From Microlunatus parietis (GTDB taxonomy: Bacteria > Actinomycetota > Actinomycetes > Propionibacteriales > Propionibacteriaceae), in NCBI RefSeq assembly GCF_013407955.1, contig NZ_JACCBU010000001.1:4464001-4528000 (forward strand): 64,000 bases of DNA. Reading direction: 5' to 3'. Of this stretch, positions 34,190 through 42,738 are shown one piece after another. A program made the position numbers and the translations under genes. The notes under the pieces are model-generated. The model was not told the origin of the DNA. It searched no databases and saw nothing but the letters and a program-made list of their open reading frames with translations. The first letter of the stretch is position 1. The number at the start of each line of letters is the position of its first letter.

Positions 34190-35535
34190 GATCCACCCCG
34201 GCCGAGCGCGCGGTAGCTCCAACCGGCGGCTCGCCAGCGGGCCGGGTCGAGTGCGTTGCGGCCGTCGATGATCACGGCCCGGTCGACGACCTCGCGCAAG
34301 GCGACCGGGTCCAACTCGACGTACTCCGGCCATTCGGTCAGCAGCAAGATCAACTCCGCGCCGCCGATCGCCTCGTCGAGGGTGCAGGCCACCGCGAGGT
34401 GCGGTCTGGTTTCGACCACCCGGTCCAACGCTCGCGGGTCGGTGATCACCACGTCCGCGCCGACCGACGCCAGCCGTTCCGCGACCTCCAGGGCGGGCGA
34501 GTCGCGGATGTCGTCGCTGCCCGGCTTGAACGCCGCCCCGAGCACCGCGATCCGCTTGCCCGCCGGCGCCCCGCCGCAGGCCGCCAGGGCGAGCTCGACC
34601 AGCCTGGCCCGGCGGTGCAGGTTGATCGCGTCGACCTCGCGCAGGAACGCCAGCGAGGCTCCGGCGCCCAGCTCCTCGGCGCGGGCCAGGAAGGCCCGGA
34701 TGTCCTTGGGCAGGCAGCCGCCGCCGAACCCGAGACCGGCGCCGAGGAACTGGCGGCCGATCCGCCGGTCGTGGCCGAGCGCGTCGGCCAGCCGCACCAC
34801 GTCGCCGCCGGTCGCGTCGCAGAGGTCGGCCATCGCGTTGATGAAGCTGATCTTGGTCGCCAGGAACGCGTTGGCCGCGGCCTTGGTCAGTTCGGCGGTC
34901 GCGTAGTCGGTGCTGATCACCGGCGTGCCGTCGGCGACGGCCTTGGCGTAGATCCGGTTCAGCAGGTCCGCGGCGGCGATTCCGGCCGGGCCGCCGGGCA
35001 CGCCGTAGACGATCCGGTCCGGCGCCAGGGTGTCGGCCACCGCATGGCCCTCGCGGAGGAACTCGGGATTCCAGGCCAGTTCGGCGGCCGGCTCGACCGA
35101 CCGGATCCGGGCCCGCAACCGGGCCGCGGTGCCGACCGGCACGGTCGACTTGCCCACCACGAGATCGCCCGGCTTCAGGTACGGCAGCAGGGCGGTGACC
35201 GCAGCGTCCAGATGACGCAGGTCGGCCGCCGCGCCGCCCGGCTGCTGCGGCGTCCCGACGCAGAGGAAGTGCACGGTCGCGCCGTGCGCCGCAGCCGGGT
35301 CGGTGGTGAAGCGCAGCCGGCCGGAGCCGAGGCCGTCGGACAGCAACTCGGCCAGCCGCGGCTCGTACAGCGGCGGCCGGGCCCGGCCGAGCCCGGTGAT
35401 CTTGGCCCGGTCGACGTCGATGCCGACCACGGTGTGGCCGAGCGCCACCATCGAGGCCGCGTGCACGGCACCCAGGTAGCCGCAGCCGATCACGGACAGG
35501 ACCAGATCGTCGTCGGCTCCGTCGAAGTTGATCAT
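34186..35535 (-). CDS. UDP-glucose/GDP-mannose-family nucleotide-sugar 6-dehydrogenase
   Basis: 449 aa from ATG 35533-35535 (overlapping the upstream stop). LSVIGCGYLGAVHAASMVALGHTVVGIDVD is the N-terminal NAD site, AELTKAAANAFLATKISFIN the linking helix with catalytic Lys, GGGCLPKDIRAFL carries the active-site Cys (about residue 275), and KPGSDDIRDSPALEVAERL the C-terminal UDP domain. It oxidises C6 of a UDP-sugar to a uronic acid. With the WbpB-like (8601), WbpE-like (15147) and WbpD-like (39214) proteins it could form a diacetamido-uronate pathway; UDP-glucuronate is the simpler alternative. Confidence 0.92.
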   Translation of the reverse strand: MINFDGADDDLVLSVIGCGYLGAVHAASMVALGHTVVGIDVDRAKITGLGRARPPLYEPRLAELLSDGLGSGRLRFTTDPAAAHGATVHFLCVGTPQQPGGAAADLRHLDAAVTALLPYLKPGDLVVGKSTVPVGTAARLRARIRSVEPAAELAWNPEFLREGHAVADTLAPDRIVYGVPGGPAGIAAADLLNRIYAKAVADGTPVISTDYATAELTKAAANAFLATKISFINAMADLCDATGGDVVRLADALGHDRRIGRQFLGAGLGFGGGCLPKDIRAFLARAEELGAGASLAFLREVDAINLHRRARLVELALAACGGAPAGKRIAVLGAAFKPGSDDIRDSPALEVAERLASVGADVVITDPRALDRVVETRPHLAVACTLDEAIGGAELILLLTEWPEYVELDPVALREVVDRAVIIDGRNALDPARWRAAGWSYRALGRGGS

Positions 35536-36908
35536 GGTGCGGTCCGTTCCCGGACGAAGCGACGCAGCTCCGTCTCGTCGGTCAGATCGACGTAACGCCG
35601 GCCCAGTTCGTCGAAGGAGGGGGCTGGATGGATCTCGTCCCGGACCTCGTCGGCCGGCCGGCTGACGCCGAACAGCCGGTCGTAGACGCCGACGTACGCG
35701 AGCGACTGCGGCCGCCAGTCCAGCGCGGCCGAGACCCGCCGCCGGGCCCGTACCCCGAGGTCGGCGCGGAGCTCCGGATCGTCCAGCAGGACGAGGATCT
35801 GGTCGGCGAAGGCCTTGCCGTCGCCGGACTCGACGTAGCGCACCGATTCGCCGCCGGAGACCCGGGTCTCGACCAGGTCGAAGGCGACCGACGGGAGTGC
35901 GTACGCCATGTACTCCATCGTCTTGTTCATCGTCGAGACGTCGTTCAGGGGCGTCTTGAGGTCGGGGCTGAGGCCGACGTCGGCGGCGCTGAGATGCTCG
36001 GCGATCATGGACCGGTCGGCCCGGCCGGTGAATGTCACATAGTCGTCCAGCCCCAGCTCGGTGGTGCGCCGGCGCAGGGCGGCCAGGCAGTCGCCGAAGC
36101 CGAGCAGAGTGGCGTGGATGTCCTGCCGGCCGCGCCGGTGGACCAGGTCGTCCATCACGTCGATGATCAACTCGGTGCCGTCCTGCGGCCCCATGATGCC
36201 GAGGTAGACCAGGTTGAACCGGGTCCGGCGGCGGCCGGTCGGATAGACCGGGCGCATCACCCGGGTGTCCGGTCCGCTGCGGACCACCGTGACGTCGGAC
36301 GACTGCCGGCGGCCGCGGTCGATCGCGATCCTGCGATACGACTCGTTGGTCGCGATCACCCGGTCGGCGATCTTGTACGTCATCCGTTCCAGCCAACGGA
36401 GTCCGGCCAGCTCGGCCCGTTCCCGGGCCGATCGCGGAACCCCGAAGCGGGACAGGAAGAGCTCGGGATTGAGATCGTGCTGGTCGAACACGAACCGGAC
36501 GCCCCGATGGCGCCACAACCAGGCCAGCAGCCAGTACGTGTCCGGCGGGTTGCACGCCTGGATCGCGGTGAACCGGTGCCGCCGCCAGACGGTCCGGGAC
36601 AGCCAGGCCGTGCGCAGCCAGCTGTAGCTGAACTCCAGCAGGAAACCGGCCAGGCCGCGGGCCTCCGGCGCCGGCCGGTACTTGTACAGGTGCACCCCGT
36701 CCAGCCACTGCTCGGGCGGGTCGTCGGGACCCTTCGGGCAGATCACGCTGACCCGGTAGCCGGCGGCCACCAGGGCCTGGCACTCGAGCCAGACCCGGCG
36801 ATCCAGCGGGACCGGCAGGTTCTGCACGATGATCAAGATGTGCTGGCCGGGGGCGTCCGGGGGCTCGGCCGGGCGGGCCGGCGAGTCCGTGCGGGTCGGG
36901 GTCGTCAT
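35532..36908 (-). CDS. Family 4 glycosyltransferase
   Basis: 458 aa. ATG 36906-36908 has GGAGGAACTCG directly upstream; the longer frame beyond it is shadow of the neighbouring gene. The acceptor half begins ILIIVQNLPVPLDRRVWLECQALVAAGYRVSVICPKG, and FDQHDLNPELFLSRFG is a WcaI/PelF-like signature. The donor half has LGIMGPQDGTELIIDVMDDL and SPDLKTPLNDVSTMNKTMEYMAYALPSVAFDL (the E-x7-E region). It is a cytoplasmic or membrane-associated enzyme adding a sugar to the repeat unit. Stop overlaps the start of the dehydrogenase gene. Confidence 0.9.
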   Translation of the reverse strand: MTTPTRTDSPARPAEPPDAPGQHILIIVQNLPVPLDRRVWLECQALVAAGYRVSVICPKGPDDPPEQWLDGVHLYKYRPAPEARGLAGFLLEFSYSWLRTAWLSRTVWRRHRFTAIQACNPPDTYWLLAWLWRHRGVRFVFDQHDLNPELFLSRFGVPRSARERAELAGLRWLERMTYKIADRVIATNESYRRIAIDRGRRQSSDVTVVRSGPDTRVMRPVYPTGRRRTRFNLVYLGIMGPQDGTELIIDVMDDLVHRRGRQDIHATLLGFGDCLAALRRRTTELGLDDYVTFTGRADRSMIAEHLSAADVGLSPDLKTPLNDVSTMNKTMEYMAYALPSVAFDLVETRVSGGESVRYVESGDGKAFADQILVLLDDPELRADLGVRARRRVSAALDWRPQSLAYVGVYDRLFGVSRPADEVRDEIHPAPSFDELGRRYVDLTDETELRRFVRERTAP

Positions 36909-37927
36909 CGAGTTCCTCCTCGTACCACAGCCGGTGATCCGGCTTCGGGGATGGCGATCCGCGGCATGCCGCTGCCGTCGGCCGGGGTGACCCAGACGTC
37001 GGTGACCGTGGCCTCGTCGCCCGGCCGCGAGATCGCGTACAACAGGTGGTCGTCGTCCAGCCACTCGACCTGATCATCGACCGACCGTTCGTCGGCGATC
37101 ATGGTCTCGGTGCCGGAGGCAAGATCAAGAACGGCGATCCGCCAGACCGGGGTGCCGGTCGAGGACAGCCGCTTCTTGTACGCGATCGCGCGGCCGTCGG
37201 GCGACAGCGACGGGCACTCGACGTTCTGGCGGAGCCCGGTCAGCGTCCGCTCCGAGAGCGAGCCGCGGACCAGCCAGGTCTGGCCGCCGACGGCCGCGGT
37301 CGCGTAGAACGTGTCGCCGTCGTCGGCGAACGTGACGCCCCAGAAGTTGCGGTTGATAGCGGTCAGCGGGCGTCCGTCGACGGTCGTCCGGAACTCCTCC
37401 AGATTGCCGATCCGCTGCGCCCCCCGCCAGATCACGGTCTCGGTGGAGAACGACGACCCGGCGTAGGAATGGCCGGTGACGAACGTGGTGGTGGCGGCCA
37501 GGGTGCCGTCGCGGGACATCCGGGCCCGGCTGGGCAGGCCGGCCAGCTCCTGCTCCGCGACCGGCCGGAGTTGATCATCGAGCCGGACCAGTGCGTAGCG
37601 GGGCGGGATGCCGCGGCGGGCGGCGACGCAGGTGCCGGCCGTGGCCGTGACGTAGACCCGTTCGCAGTCGACGTCCAGCACGGCCCTTGGTCCGCCCGGG
37701 TCGGTGACCGCGACCACGGCGAGCCGGCCGTAGTCGGTGCCGAGGGCGGCGGAGCGGAACACGATGTGCGGCGCGCCGAGCAGGCCGGCGGGATCGGTGC
37801 CCGCCGGCCCGGCTCGGCTCGGCACGGGCGCGCCGAGGCTGTTGCGGACCAGGTAGATGCCGGCCGCTCCGAGCAGCAGCACACTGATCCCGATCAAGGC
37901 ACCGATCCGGGCTCCGGTCGTGATCAT
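36905..37927 (-). CDS. Membrane-anchored beta-propeller protein (TolB/PD40-like)
   Basis: 340 aa. TM segment at residues 7-26 (RIGALIGISVLLLGAAGIYLV), then an extracellular domain with beta-propeller blades: MSRDGTLAATTTFV, VTFADDGDTFYATAAV, CPSLSPDGRAIAYKKRL, VEWLDDDHLLYAI, the PD40/WD40-like signature. Cys pair C87/C98 region may be disulfide bonded. The role in polysaccharide assembly is unknown; scaffolding or glycan binding outside the membrane is plausible. Both ends overlap neighbours by ATGA. Confidence 0.75.
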   Translation of the reverse strand: MITTGARIGALIGISVLLLGAAGIYLVRNSLGAPVPSRAGPAGTDPAGLLGAPHIVFRSAALGTDYGRLAVVAVTDPGGPRAVLDVDCERVYVTATAGTCVAARRGIPPRYALVRLDDQLRPVAEQELAGLPSRARMSRDGTLAATTTFVTGHSYAGSSFSTETVIWRGAQRIGNLEEFRTTVDGRPLTAINRNFWGVTFADDGDTFYATAAVGGQTWLVRGSLSERTLTGLRQNVECPSLSPDGRAIAYKKRLSSTGTPVWRIAVLDLASGTETMIADERSVDDQVEWLDDDHLLYAISRPGDEATVTDVWVTPADGSGMPRIAIPEAGSPAVVRGGTR

Positions 37928-39213
37928 GCCGTCACGCTCCCGCGCCGGACCGACGTGGCCAGCAGCCGCCCGGCCACCGGCACCATGAGCAGGAGCGCGC
38001 CGGCGACGACGAACAGCGCGAGCTGCTGGTCGGTCAGCTGCCAGAGCAGGCCGAAGCCGACCGCGCTGCCGAACCGCGACACCGCGACGACGGTCTGGGC
38101 GGCGGAGATGCCGCTGGCCCGCCGGGACTCCGGCGACAGCTGCGCAGCGAGCGCGCTGAGCACTCCGTCGGTGGCCGCGTAATAGACCCCGAGCAGGCCG
38201 ACCACCGCGATCACGGCGGGCAGCCCGGCCGGACCGGCCGCGGTGGTCAGGTAACCGACGAGCAGCACCAGATGGCCCGCCAGGAAGAGCTTCCAGCGGC
38301 CGAACCGGTCGGCCAGCCGACCGAACGGGACCGCCAGCGCGAGGTAGGTCACGCTGGTCCCGACGAACAGCAGCGGGAACAACTGCGGCGGCACCGAGCC
38401 GGCCTCGGACAGCGCGAGATAGAGGAACCCGTCGCCGATCGTGACCAGGCCGAGCAGGCCGGCGGCGACCAGCAGCGTGCCCGGCACCGGCAGCCGCCGG
38501 CTCCGCCCGGCCGGACGATGATCAACGGCAGGCTCGGCGGGGGCGGGTGTGAGGGCGGGGGCGGTGGCCGGGCGGAACCGGGTGGCCGGCACGGCCAGCA
38601 GCAGCACGGCGACGCCGATCACGGCGAAGGCCGCCGACACGGCGAACACGGAACGGTAGCCGCCGAGGCCGTACGGGACGGCGAAGAGGATCGCGAACGC
38701 GAGCAGCGGGCCGATCAAGGCACCGGTCGTGTCCAGGGCCCGGTGCACGCCGAAGTTCCGGCCGAGGGCCCGCGGATCGGAGGCGGCGGCGATCATGGCG
38801 TCCCGCGGGCCGGTGCGCAGGCCCTTGCCCAGCCGGTCCAGGGTGATCATGGCGGTGAGCGGCCAGAACCCCTGCACCAGCAGGAAACCGACCCGAGACA
38901 GCGCCGAGCCGCCGTAGCCGAGGACGGCGATCCGTTTGGGCCGCCGGGTGGTGTCCGCCCACCAGCCGCCGGCCAGTCGGACCAGTGCCGACACCGCCTG
39001 GTTGATCCCGTCCACGAACCCGTACGCCAGCGGGCCGAAGCCGAGCACCACGGTGAGGTAGAGCGGCAGCACGGCGGTCACCGATTCGGACGAGATGTCG
39101 GTGAGCAGGCTGACGATGCCGAGCCCGAGCACCGTCGCCGGGATCCGGCGCGGCACCTCGGCGGGCGGCGCGGCGGTGCGCCGGTCCCGGTTCTCGCGCA
39201 GCGTGACGTACAT
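37924..39213 (-). CDS. Major facilitator superfamily transporter
   Basis: 429 aa, about 12 membrane helices. The loop 2-3 motif is seen as GGWWADTTRRPKRIAVLG, and LGKGLRTGPRDAMIAAASDP is typical of one MFS subgroup with a drug/unknown-metabolite annotation. LADRFGRWKLFLAG repeats the motif in the second half. Being inside the leftward operon, it may export a precursor or take up a small molecule used by the ligase/decarboxylase module. Start is ATG 39211-39213, immediately following the acetyltransferase stop. Confidence 0.85.
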   Translation of the reverse strand: MYVTLRENRDRRTAAPPAEVPRRIPATVLGLGIVSLLTDISSESVTAVLPLYLTVVLGFGPLAYGFVDGINQAVSALVRLAGGWWADTTRRPKRIAVLGYGGSALSRVGFLLVQGFWPLTAMITLDRLGKGLRTGPRDAMIAAASDPRALGRNFGVHRALDTTGALIGPLLAFAILFAVPYGLGGYRSVFAVSAAFAVIGVAVLLLAVPATRFRPATAPALTPAPAEPAVDHRPAGRSRRLPVPGTLLVAAGLLGLVTIGDGFLYLALSEAGSVPPQLFPLLFVGTSVTYLALAVPFGRLADRFGRWKLFLAGHLVLLVGYLTTAAGPAGLPAVIAVVGLLGVYYAATDGVLSALAAQLSPESRRASGISAAQTVVAVSRFGSAVGFGLLWQLTDQQLALFVVAGALLLMVPVAGRLLATSVRRGSVTA

Positions 39214-39828
39214 CTAGCTCACCCGCGGTTCGGCCGCGACGGCGAGCCCGGCGCCGGTCTGCGCGTGCCGGGTCCCGCAGGCCGGGCAGACCAGGGTCGG
39301 ATCGAGCCGCTCGCCGCAGCCGCAGACCCAGCCGATCCGCCGGGCCGGGTTGCCGGCCAGCAGCGCATGATCATCGACGTCCCGGGTCAGCACGGCGCCC
39401 GCGGCGGCGAACGCGTTGCGGCCCACGGTGATGCCGCAGACCACGATCACGCCAGCGCCGAGGGTCGCTCCGGTCCGGACCAGGGTCGGCCGCAGCTCCG
39501 GCCAGTCCCGCCGGATCCGGGCCCGCGGCCGCAGGTCGTTGGTGAAGATCGTTCCCGGGCCGAGGAAGACGTCGTCCTCGACGGTGACGCCGTCGAAGAT
39601 CATCACCTGGTTCTTCACGGTGACCCGGTCGCCGATCACGGCACCCTGCTCGACGAACGCGCCGCCGCCGATGTTGCAGTCCCGGCCGACCCGGGCCCCG
39701 GCCATGACGTGTGCGAAGGCCCAGACCCGGGTCCCGGCGCCCACCTCGTCGCTGTCACACAGACCACTCGGATGGACGTAGGCCGCCGAGCCGGCGACAT
39801 TGTCCGGCCTCGTCGAAACGGCAGCCAT
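39214..39828 (-). CDS. Left-handed beta-helix sugar N-acetyltransferase with zinc-ribbon tail (WbpD-like)
   Basis: 204 aa. Hexapeptide repeats (VGAGTRVWAFAHVMAGARVGRDCNIGGGAFVEQG, VTVKNQVMIFDGVTVEDDVFLGPGTIFTND) match WbpD/WlbB-type UDP-3-amino-sugar N-acetyltransferases. The C-terminus adds a four-Cys ribbon (CGCGERLD...CPACGTRH), a tail often seen in this group. It would complete a 2,3-diacetamido sugar from the products of the WbpB-like and WbpE-like enzymes encoded 25-30 kb away. ATG shares its A with the stop of a 23-codon ORF, implying coupled translation. Confidence 0.87.
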   Translation of the reverse strand: MAAVSTRPDNVAGSAAYVHPSGLCDSDEVGAGTRVWAFAHVMAGARVGRDCNIGGGAFVEQGAVIGDRVTVKNQVMIFDGVTVEDDVFLGPGTIFTNDLRPRARIRRDWPELRPTLVRTGATLGAGVIVVCGITVGRNAFAAAGAVLTRDVDDHALLAGNPARRIGWVCGCGERLDPTLVCPACGTRHAQTGAGLAVAAEPRVS

Positions 39829-39899
39829 CAGACGCCGCCCCGGTAGAACTCGTGCGCCCTGATTCGCGCACGCAAAAATAGGTTCCTGACGATCCCCAT
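39828..39899 (-). CDS. 23-codon ORF translationally coupled to the acetyltransferase gene
   Basis: Begins ATG 39897-39899 directly after the G-rich leader block (GGGGGCACATG) and ends TGA 39828-39830, which overlaps the next ATG as TGATG. The peptide (MGIVRNLFLRARIRAHEFYR then GGV) is basic, matching no family I know. The start context is the same as that of the real gene at 2293, which argues that ribosomes load here. It could be a small protein or a leader peptide that controls the operon. Confidence 0.5.
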   Translation of the reverse strand: MGIVRNLFLRARIRAHEFYRGGV

Positions 39900-40076
39900 G
39901 TGCCCCCGGCTTTCCCAGAACCGCCCGTCACCCCCCGTGACGGCGCACGTCGATAACCAAGACTCCGTGGGTTTGGCCGAGGATAGGTAGGCGGCGTGGT
40001 ACGCGACGCAGAACGCCTACAATCCCCTCGAGCGAATTTCTCCCCCCGTGACTCAAGGTAGCTGGAGCGTAACCCC
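39900..40076 (-). promoter_or_regulatory. Promoter word and G-rich hairpin leader of the leftward polysaccharide operon
   Basis: On the minus strand GGGGTTACGCT (40066-40076) is followed 167 nt later by ATG 39899. Between them lie ATTCGCTC and AGGCGTTC words also present in the 2293 leader, then a perfect hairpin (ccgtcac 39925-39931, gtgacgg 39937-39943) and GGGAAAGCCGGGGGCACATG. The remaining 40077-40700 has no credible gene; it is somewhat AT-richer around 40540-40640. Confidence 0.5.
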
Positions 40077-40686
40077 TGTTTCGGGGCTCCGCCAGCAGAA
40101 CCGGTGAATTCGTGGCGACGCGCTTGTGACGGATGGCTTCGGCCCTGCCCGACCAGGGCCGAAAGACCCGGAATCCCTGTCTGGTGGCGGGTCTCGAGGG
40201 CGTACGACGGCCGGCCTCGCTGCAGTCGAGGCCCGAGGACGACGACGCTCGGGGCACCGATGGGGGCTGATCTCGATGCCCGGCGATGGTCGTCGACCGC
40301 CGTACGCGGTCCGTGAATCCGTCGAAGCTTGCTGCCTCTGCCGGCTGCCCCGAAGCCGGTCAGTGCAAACGTTCAGATGGTGCCGAAACGCTGTGAGCTC
40401 GGCTGCAAAATTCCCCCGATTCGTTGAGGATCTCCCTCAGGGCACCCCGGTCGACAGTTCGCGACTCTGCGAACAACCTGGCTGGGGATACTCTCAGGAT
40501 ACCCTCCGTTCGGGAAAGCGCTAGACGTAGGGAAACAATTCACCGGAATCGGAGCAATCGTGGAACCTCGTCGACAATTCCGGAATTCCATAGCCGGTCA
40601 GTAAGGCCACTTTACCTTCTCGGGAATTACGGTGAATGGAAACAACCGAGCCCGGGGCCGCACCCGATGCGGCCGGCCGGCCCGTT

Positions 40687-40692
40687 TAGGAT
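40687..40692 (+). promoter_or_regulatory. -10-like element of the esterase gene
   Basis: TAGGAT ends 8 nt before ATG 40701 and no ribosome site lies between, suggesting a leaderless or near-leaderless message. Confidence 0.4.
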
Positions 40693-40700
40693 GACCGTCC

Positions 40701-41711
40701 ATGGCGATGTTCGATCTGTCCCTGGACGAGTTGCGCGACTACCGGCCGCAGGTGTCCGAACCAGAGGACTTCGACGATTTCTGGTCCGCATCCATCGAGG
40801 AGGCTCGGGCCGCCGGCTCCGCCGCCGGAGTCGAGGTGACCAGGATCGACAACAAGCTGGCCGTGATCGACACCTACGACGTGACGTTCCCGGGTTTCGG
40901 GGGGACTCCGGTCAAGGCCTGGCTGCACCTGCCGGTCGGCGCGACCGGCCCGCTGCCGACCGTGGTGCAGTACCACGGCTACTCCGGCGGCCGCGGCTTC
41001 CCGCACTCGTTCACCCAGTGGGCGCAGGCCGGCTGGGCGCACTGGGTGATGGACACCCGGGGCCAGGGCTGGTCCTCGGGCGGCAACTCCGAGACGCCCG
41101 ACCTGGCGCCGGAGGCCGGGATCAACCACGTGCCGGGCTTCATGACCTCCGGCCTGGAGGACCCGAAGCACTACTACTACCGCCGGGTCTACCTGGACGC
41201 GGTGCGGCTGCTCGACGCGGTCCGCGGGCACGCGACCACCGACCCGTCCAAGATCATCGTCACCGGCGGCAGCCAGGGTGGCGGCATCACCATCGCCGCG
41301 GCCGGGCTGGCCCCCGCGGCCGGCATCGAGCTGCTCGGCGCGGCGCCGGACGTCCCGTTCCTGTGCCATTTCCAGCGCGCGCTGCAGATCACCGGCCGGA
41401 ACCCGTACGGGGAGATCACCAACTACCTGGCCGGCTGGCGGGACCGGGTCGACGTGGCCTACCGGACGCTGAGCTACTTCGACGGGGTCAACCTCGGCAG
41501 GCGGGCCCGGGCCGCGACGCTGTTCTCGGTCGGACTGATGGACCCGGTCTGCCCGCCGTCCACCGTCTACGCCGCGTACAACTTCTACGGCGGCGACGCG
41601 GACGTCACGAAGTCGATCAACGTCTACTCGCACAACGAGCACGAGGGCGGCGGGATCTACCAGACGGCGGCCCAACTCGACTGGTTCGGCGAGCTGTTCC
41701 GCGCGCCCTGA
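40701..41711 (+). CDS. Acetyl xylan esterase / cephalosporin-C deacetylase family (CE7)
   Basis: 336 aa alpha/beta hydrolase. VVQYHGYSGGRG is the oxyanion region, VTGGSQGGGITIAAA the nucleophile elbow (Ser about residue 190), GLMDPVCPPSTVYAAYN the catalytic Asp, and NEHEGGG the catalytic His. DTRGQGWSSGG and GLEDPKHYYYRRVYLDAVR are strong CE7 markers. These cytoplasmic esterases remove acetyl groups from short oligosaccharides, so it may belong to carbohydrate use rather than export. Single-gene unit with its own promoter. Confidence 0.92.
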   Translation: MAMFDLSLDELRDYRPQVSEPEDFDDFWSASIEEARAAGSAAGVEVTRIDNKLAVIDTYDVTFPGFGGTPVKAWLHLPVGATGPLPTVVQYHGYSGGRGFPHSFTQWAQAGWAHWVMDTRGQGWSSGGNSETPDLAPEAGINHVPGFMTSGLEDPKHYYYRRVYLDAVRLLDAVRGHATTDPSKIIVTGGSQGGGITIAAAGLAPAAGIELLGAAPDVPFLCHFQRALQITGRNPYGEITNYLAGWRDRVDVAYRTLSYFDGVNLGRRARAATLFSVGLMDPVCPPSTVYAAYNFYGGDADVTKSINVYSHNEHEGGGIYQTAAQLDWFGELFRAP

Positions 41712-41724
41712 GCCTGTCGAAGGG
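41706..41724 (+). repeat. Widespread intergenic word CCCTGAGCCTGTCGAAGGG
   Basis: The 19-bp word covers the esterase stop codon. The same sequence (TTCGACAGGCTCAGG on the other strand) is known to recur in intergenic positions of many high-GC genomes, with unknown role. Only one copy is seen in this window. Confidence 0.5.
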
Positions 41725-41727
41725 TGA

Positions 41728-42738
41728 TTACTGGGGCTTGATCGCGACCAGGATGTCGCGGTTGATCGAGGAGTCGACGCGGTGGCCGAGTTCGGCGTAC
41801 GGCCCGCCGTCGACCATGATCAACCCGGCCCGGGTGGCGATCGAGGCGAAGTCGGTCCGGCTCAGCCCGTACGTGTTCCAGGCGACCCCGAGCGCGCCGC
41901 CGGGGCGCAGCTGCTCGGCCCAGACCGGCACCGCCTCGGCCAGCAGGTTCGCCGCCGACCGGTCCCGTCCGCTCGCCTTGCGGCCGGCACCGTGGCTGCC
42001 GTGGGCGACCCCGTACGGCGCGTCGGTGATCACCGCGTCGAACCGGCGCTGGCCGTAGAGCGCGGCCGACTGCCGGGTGTCGCCGGTGAACACGGTGATC
42101 TTGAACTGCCGGTCCGGCCGCGGCGCGATCGTCGCCTCCAGCCGGCTGCCCAGGTGCCGGCCGTCCCGGCGGACCGGGTTGACCGTCAGCGTGTGCTTGA
42201 TCCGCTTCCGCCGCAGGTAGGTGCGCAGGAACGCCGCGTACGCCTCGAAGGCGGCCGGGTCCAGCTCGACGCCGTTCACGTCGTAGCCGAGCGTCAGCCC
42301 GGTGCTCAGCGTGGTGCCGCGCCCGCACAGCGGATCGAGGATCGACGGGCGCCGCGGCCGGTCCGCCCGCGCCGCCGGCCGGGCGGCCAGCGTGACGTTG
42401 ATCAACAACCGGGTGAACTGCTCGTTGGTCTTGCCGGAGTACTTCGGGATCGTGACCAGGTCGTCGTCGAACTCGTCCGGCCGGTCCAGCCGGACCGGCA
42501 GCAGATGATCATCGTCCTTGCGATACAGCGCCAGCGTCGCCGAGCCGAAGCCCAGCGGTGCCAGCTCGGCCGGGTCGGCCACCCGGACCGCCAGATACTC
42601 GACGCCGGCCAGGGTGACCCGGTCCAGCGCGGCGTCCTGGTGCAACAGGATCGCCAGCTCGGCGCCGACCAGCCGGGCCGCCTGGTCGGCGTACACCCGA
42701 TTGGCCGACGGGGCCAGCAAGATCACGTACTCGGTCAC
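41728..42738 (-). CDS. TRM11-like SAM-dependent RNA/DNA methyltransferase
   Basis: 336 aa. The C-terminal Rossmann methyltransferase has motif I DPLCGRGTTLSTGL, NGVELDPAA, and motif IV DAVITDAPYG (an N/D-PPY-like site that methylates an exocyclic amine). The N-terminal 110 residues form the recognition part of TRM11-like proteins. A tRNA guanosine N2-methyltransferase role is likely by family, but bacterial members are not well characterised. ATG at 42736-42738 overlaps the stop of the DUF4143 ATPase gene. Confidence 0.78.
   Translation of the reverse strand: MTEYVILLAPSANRVYADQAARLVGAELAILLHQDAALDRVTLAGVEYLAVRVADPAELAPLGFGSATLALYRKDDDHLLPVRLDRPDEFDDDLVTIPKYSGKTNEQFTRLLINVTLAARPAARADRPRRPSILDPLCGRGTTLSTGLTLGYDVNGVELDPAAFEAYAAFLRTYLRRKRIKHTLTVNPVRRDGRHLGSRLEATIAPRPDRQFKITVFTGDTRQSAALYGQRRFDAVITDAPYGVAHGSHGAGRKASGRDRSAANLLAEAVPVWAEQLRPGGALGVAWNTYGLSRTDFASIATRAGLIMVDGGPYAELGHRVDSSINRDILVAIKPQ

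Noticed and set aside
34189..34333. Longer N-terminus of the AMP-forming ligase
   Set aside because: The extra 48 residues are an Arg/Pro-rich shadow of the dehydrogenase C-terminus; ATG 34189 overlaps the preceding stop exactly as elsewhere in the operon.
40104..40316. Short ORFs in the 40077-40700 gap
   Set aside because: They overlap each other on both strands, have atypical codon use and no start context.
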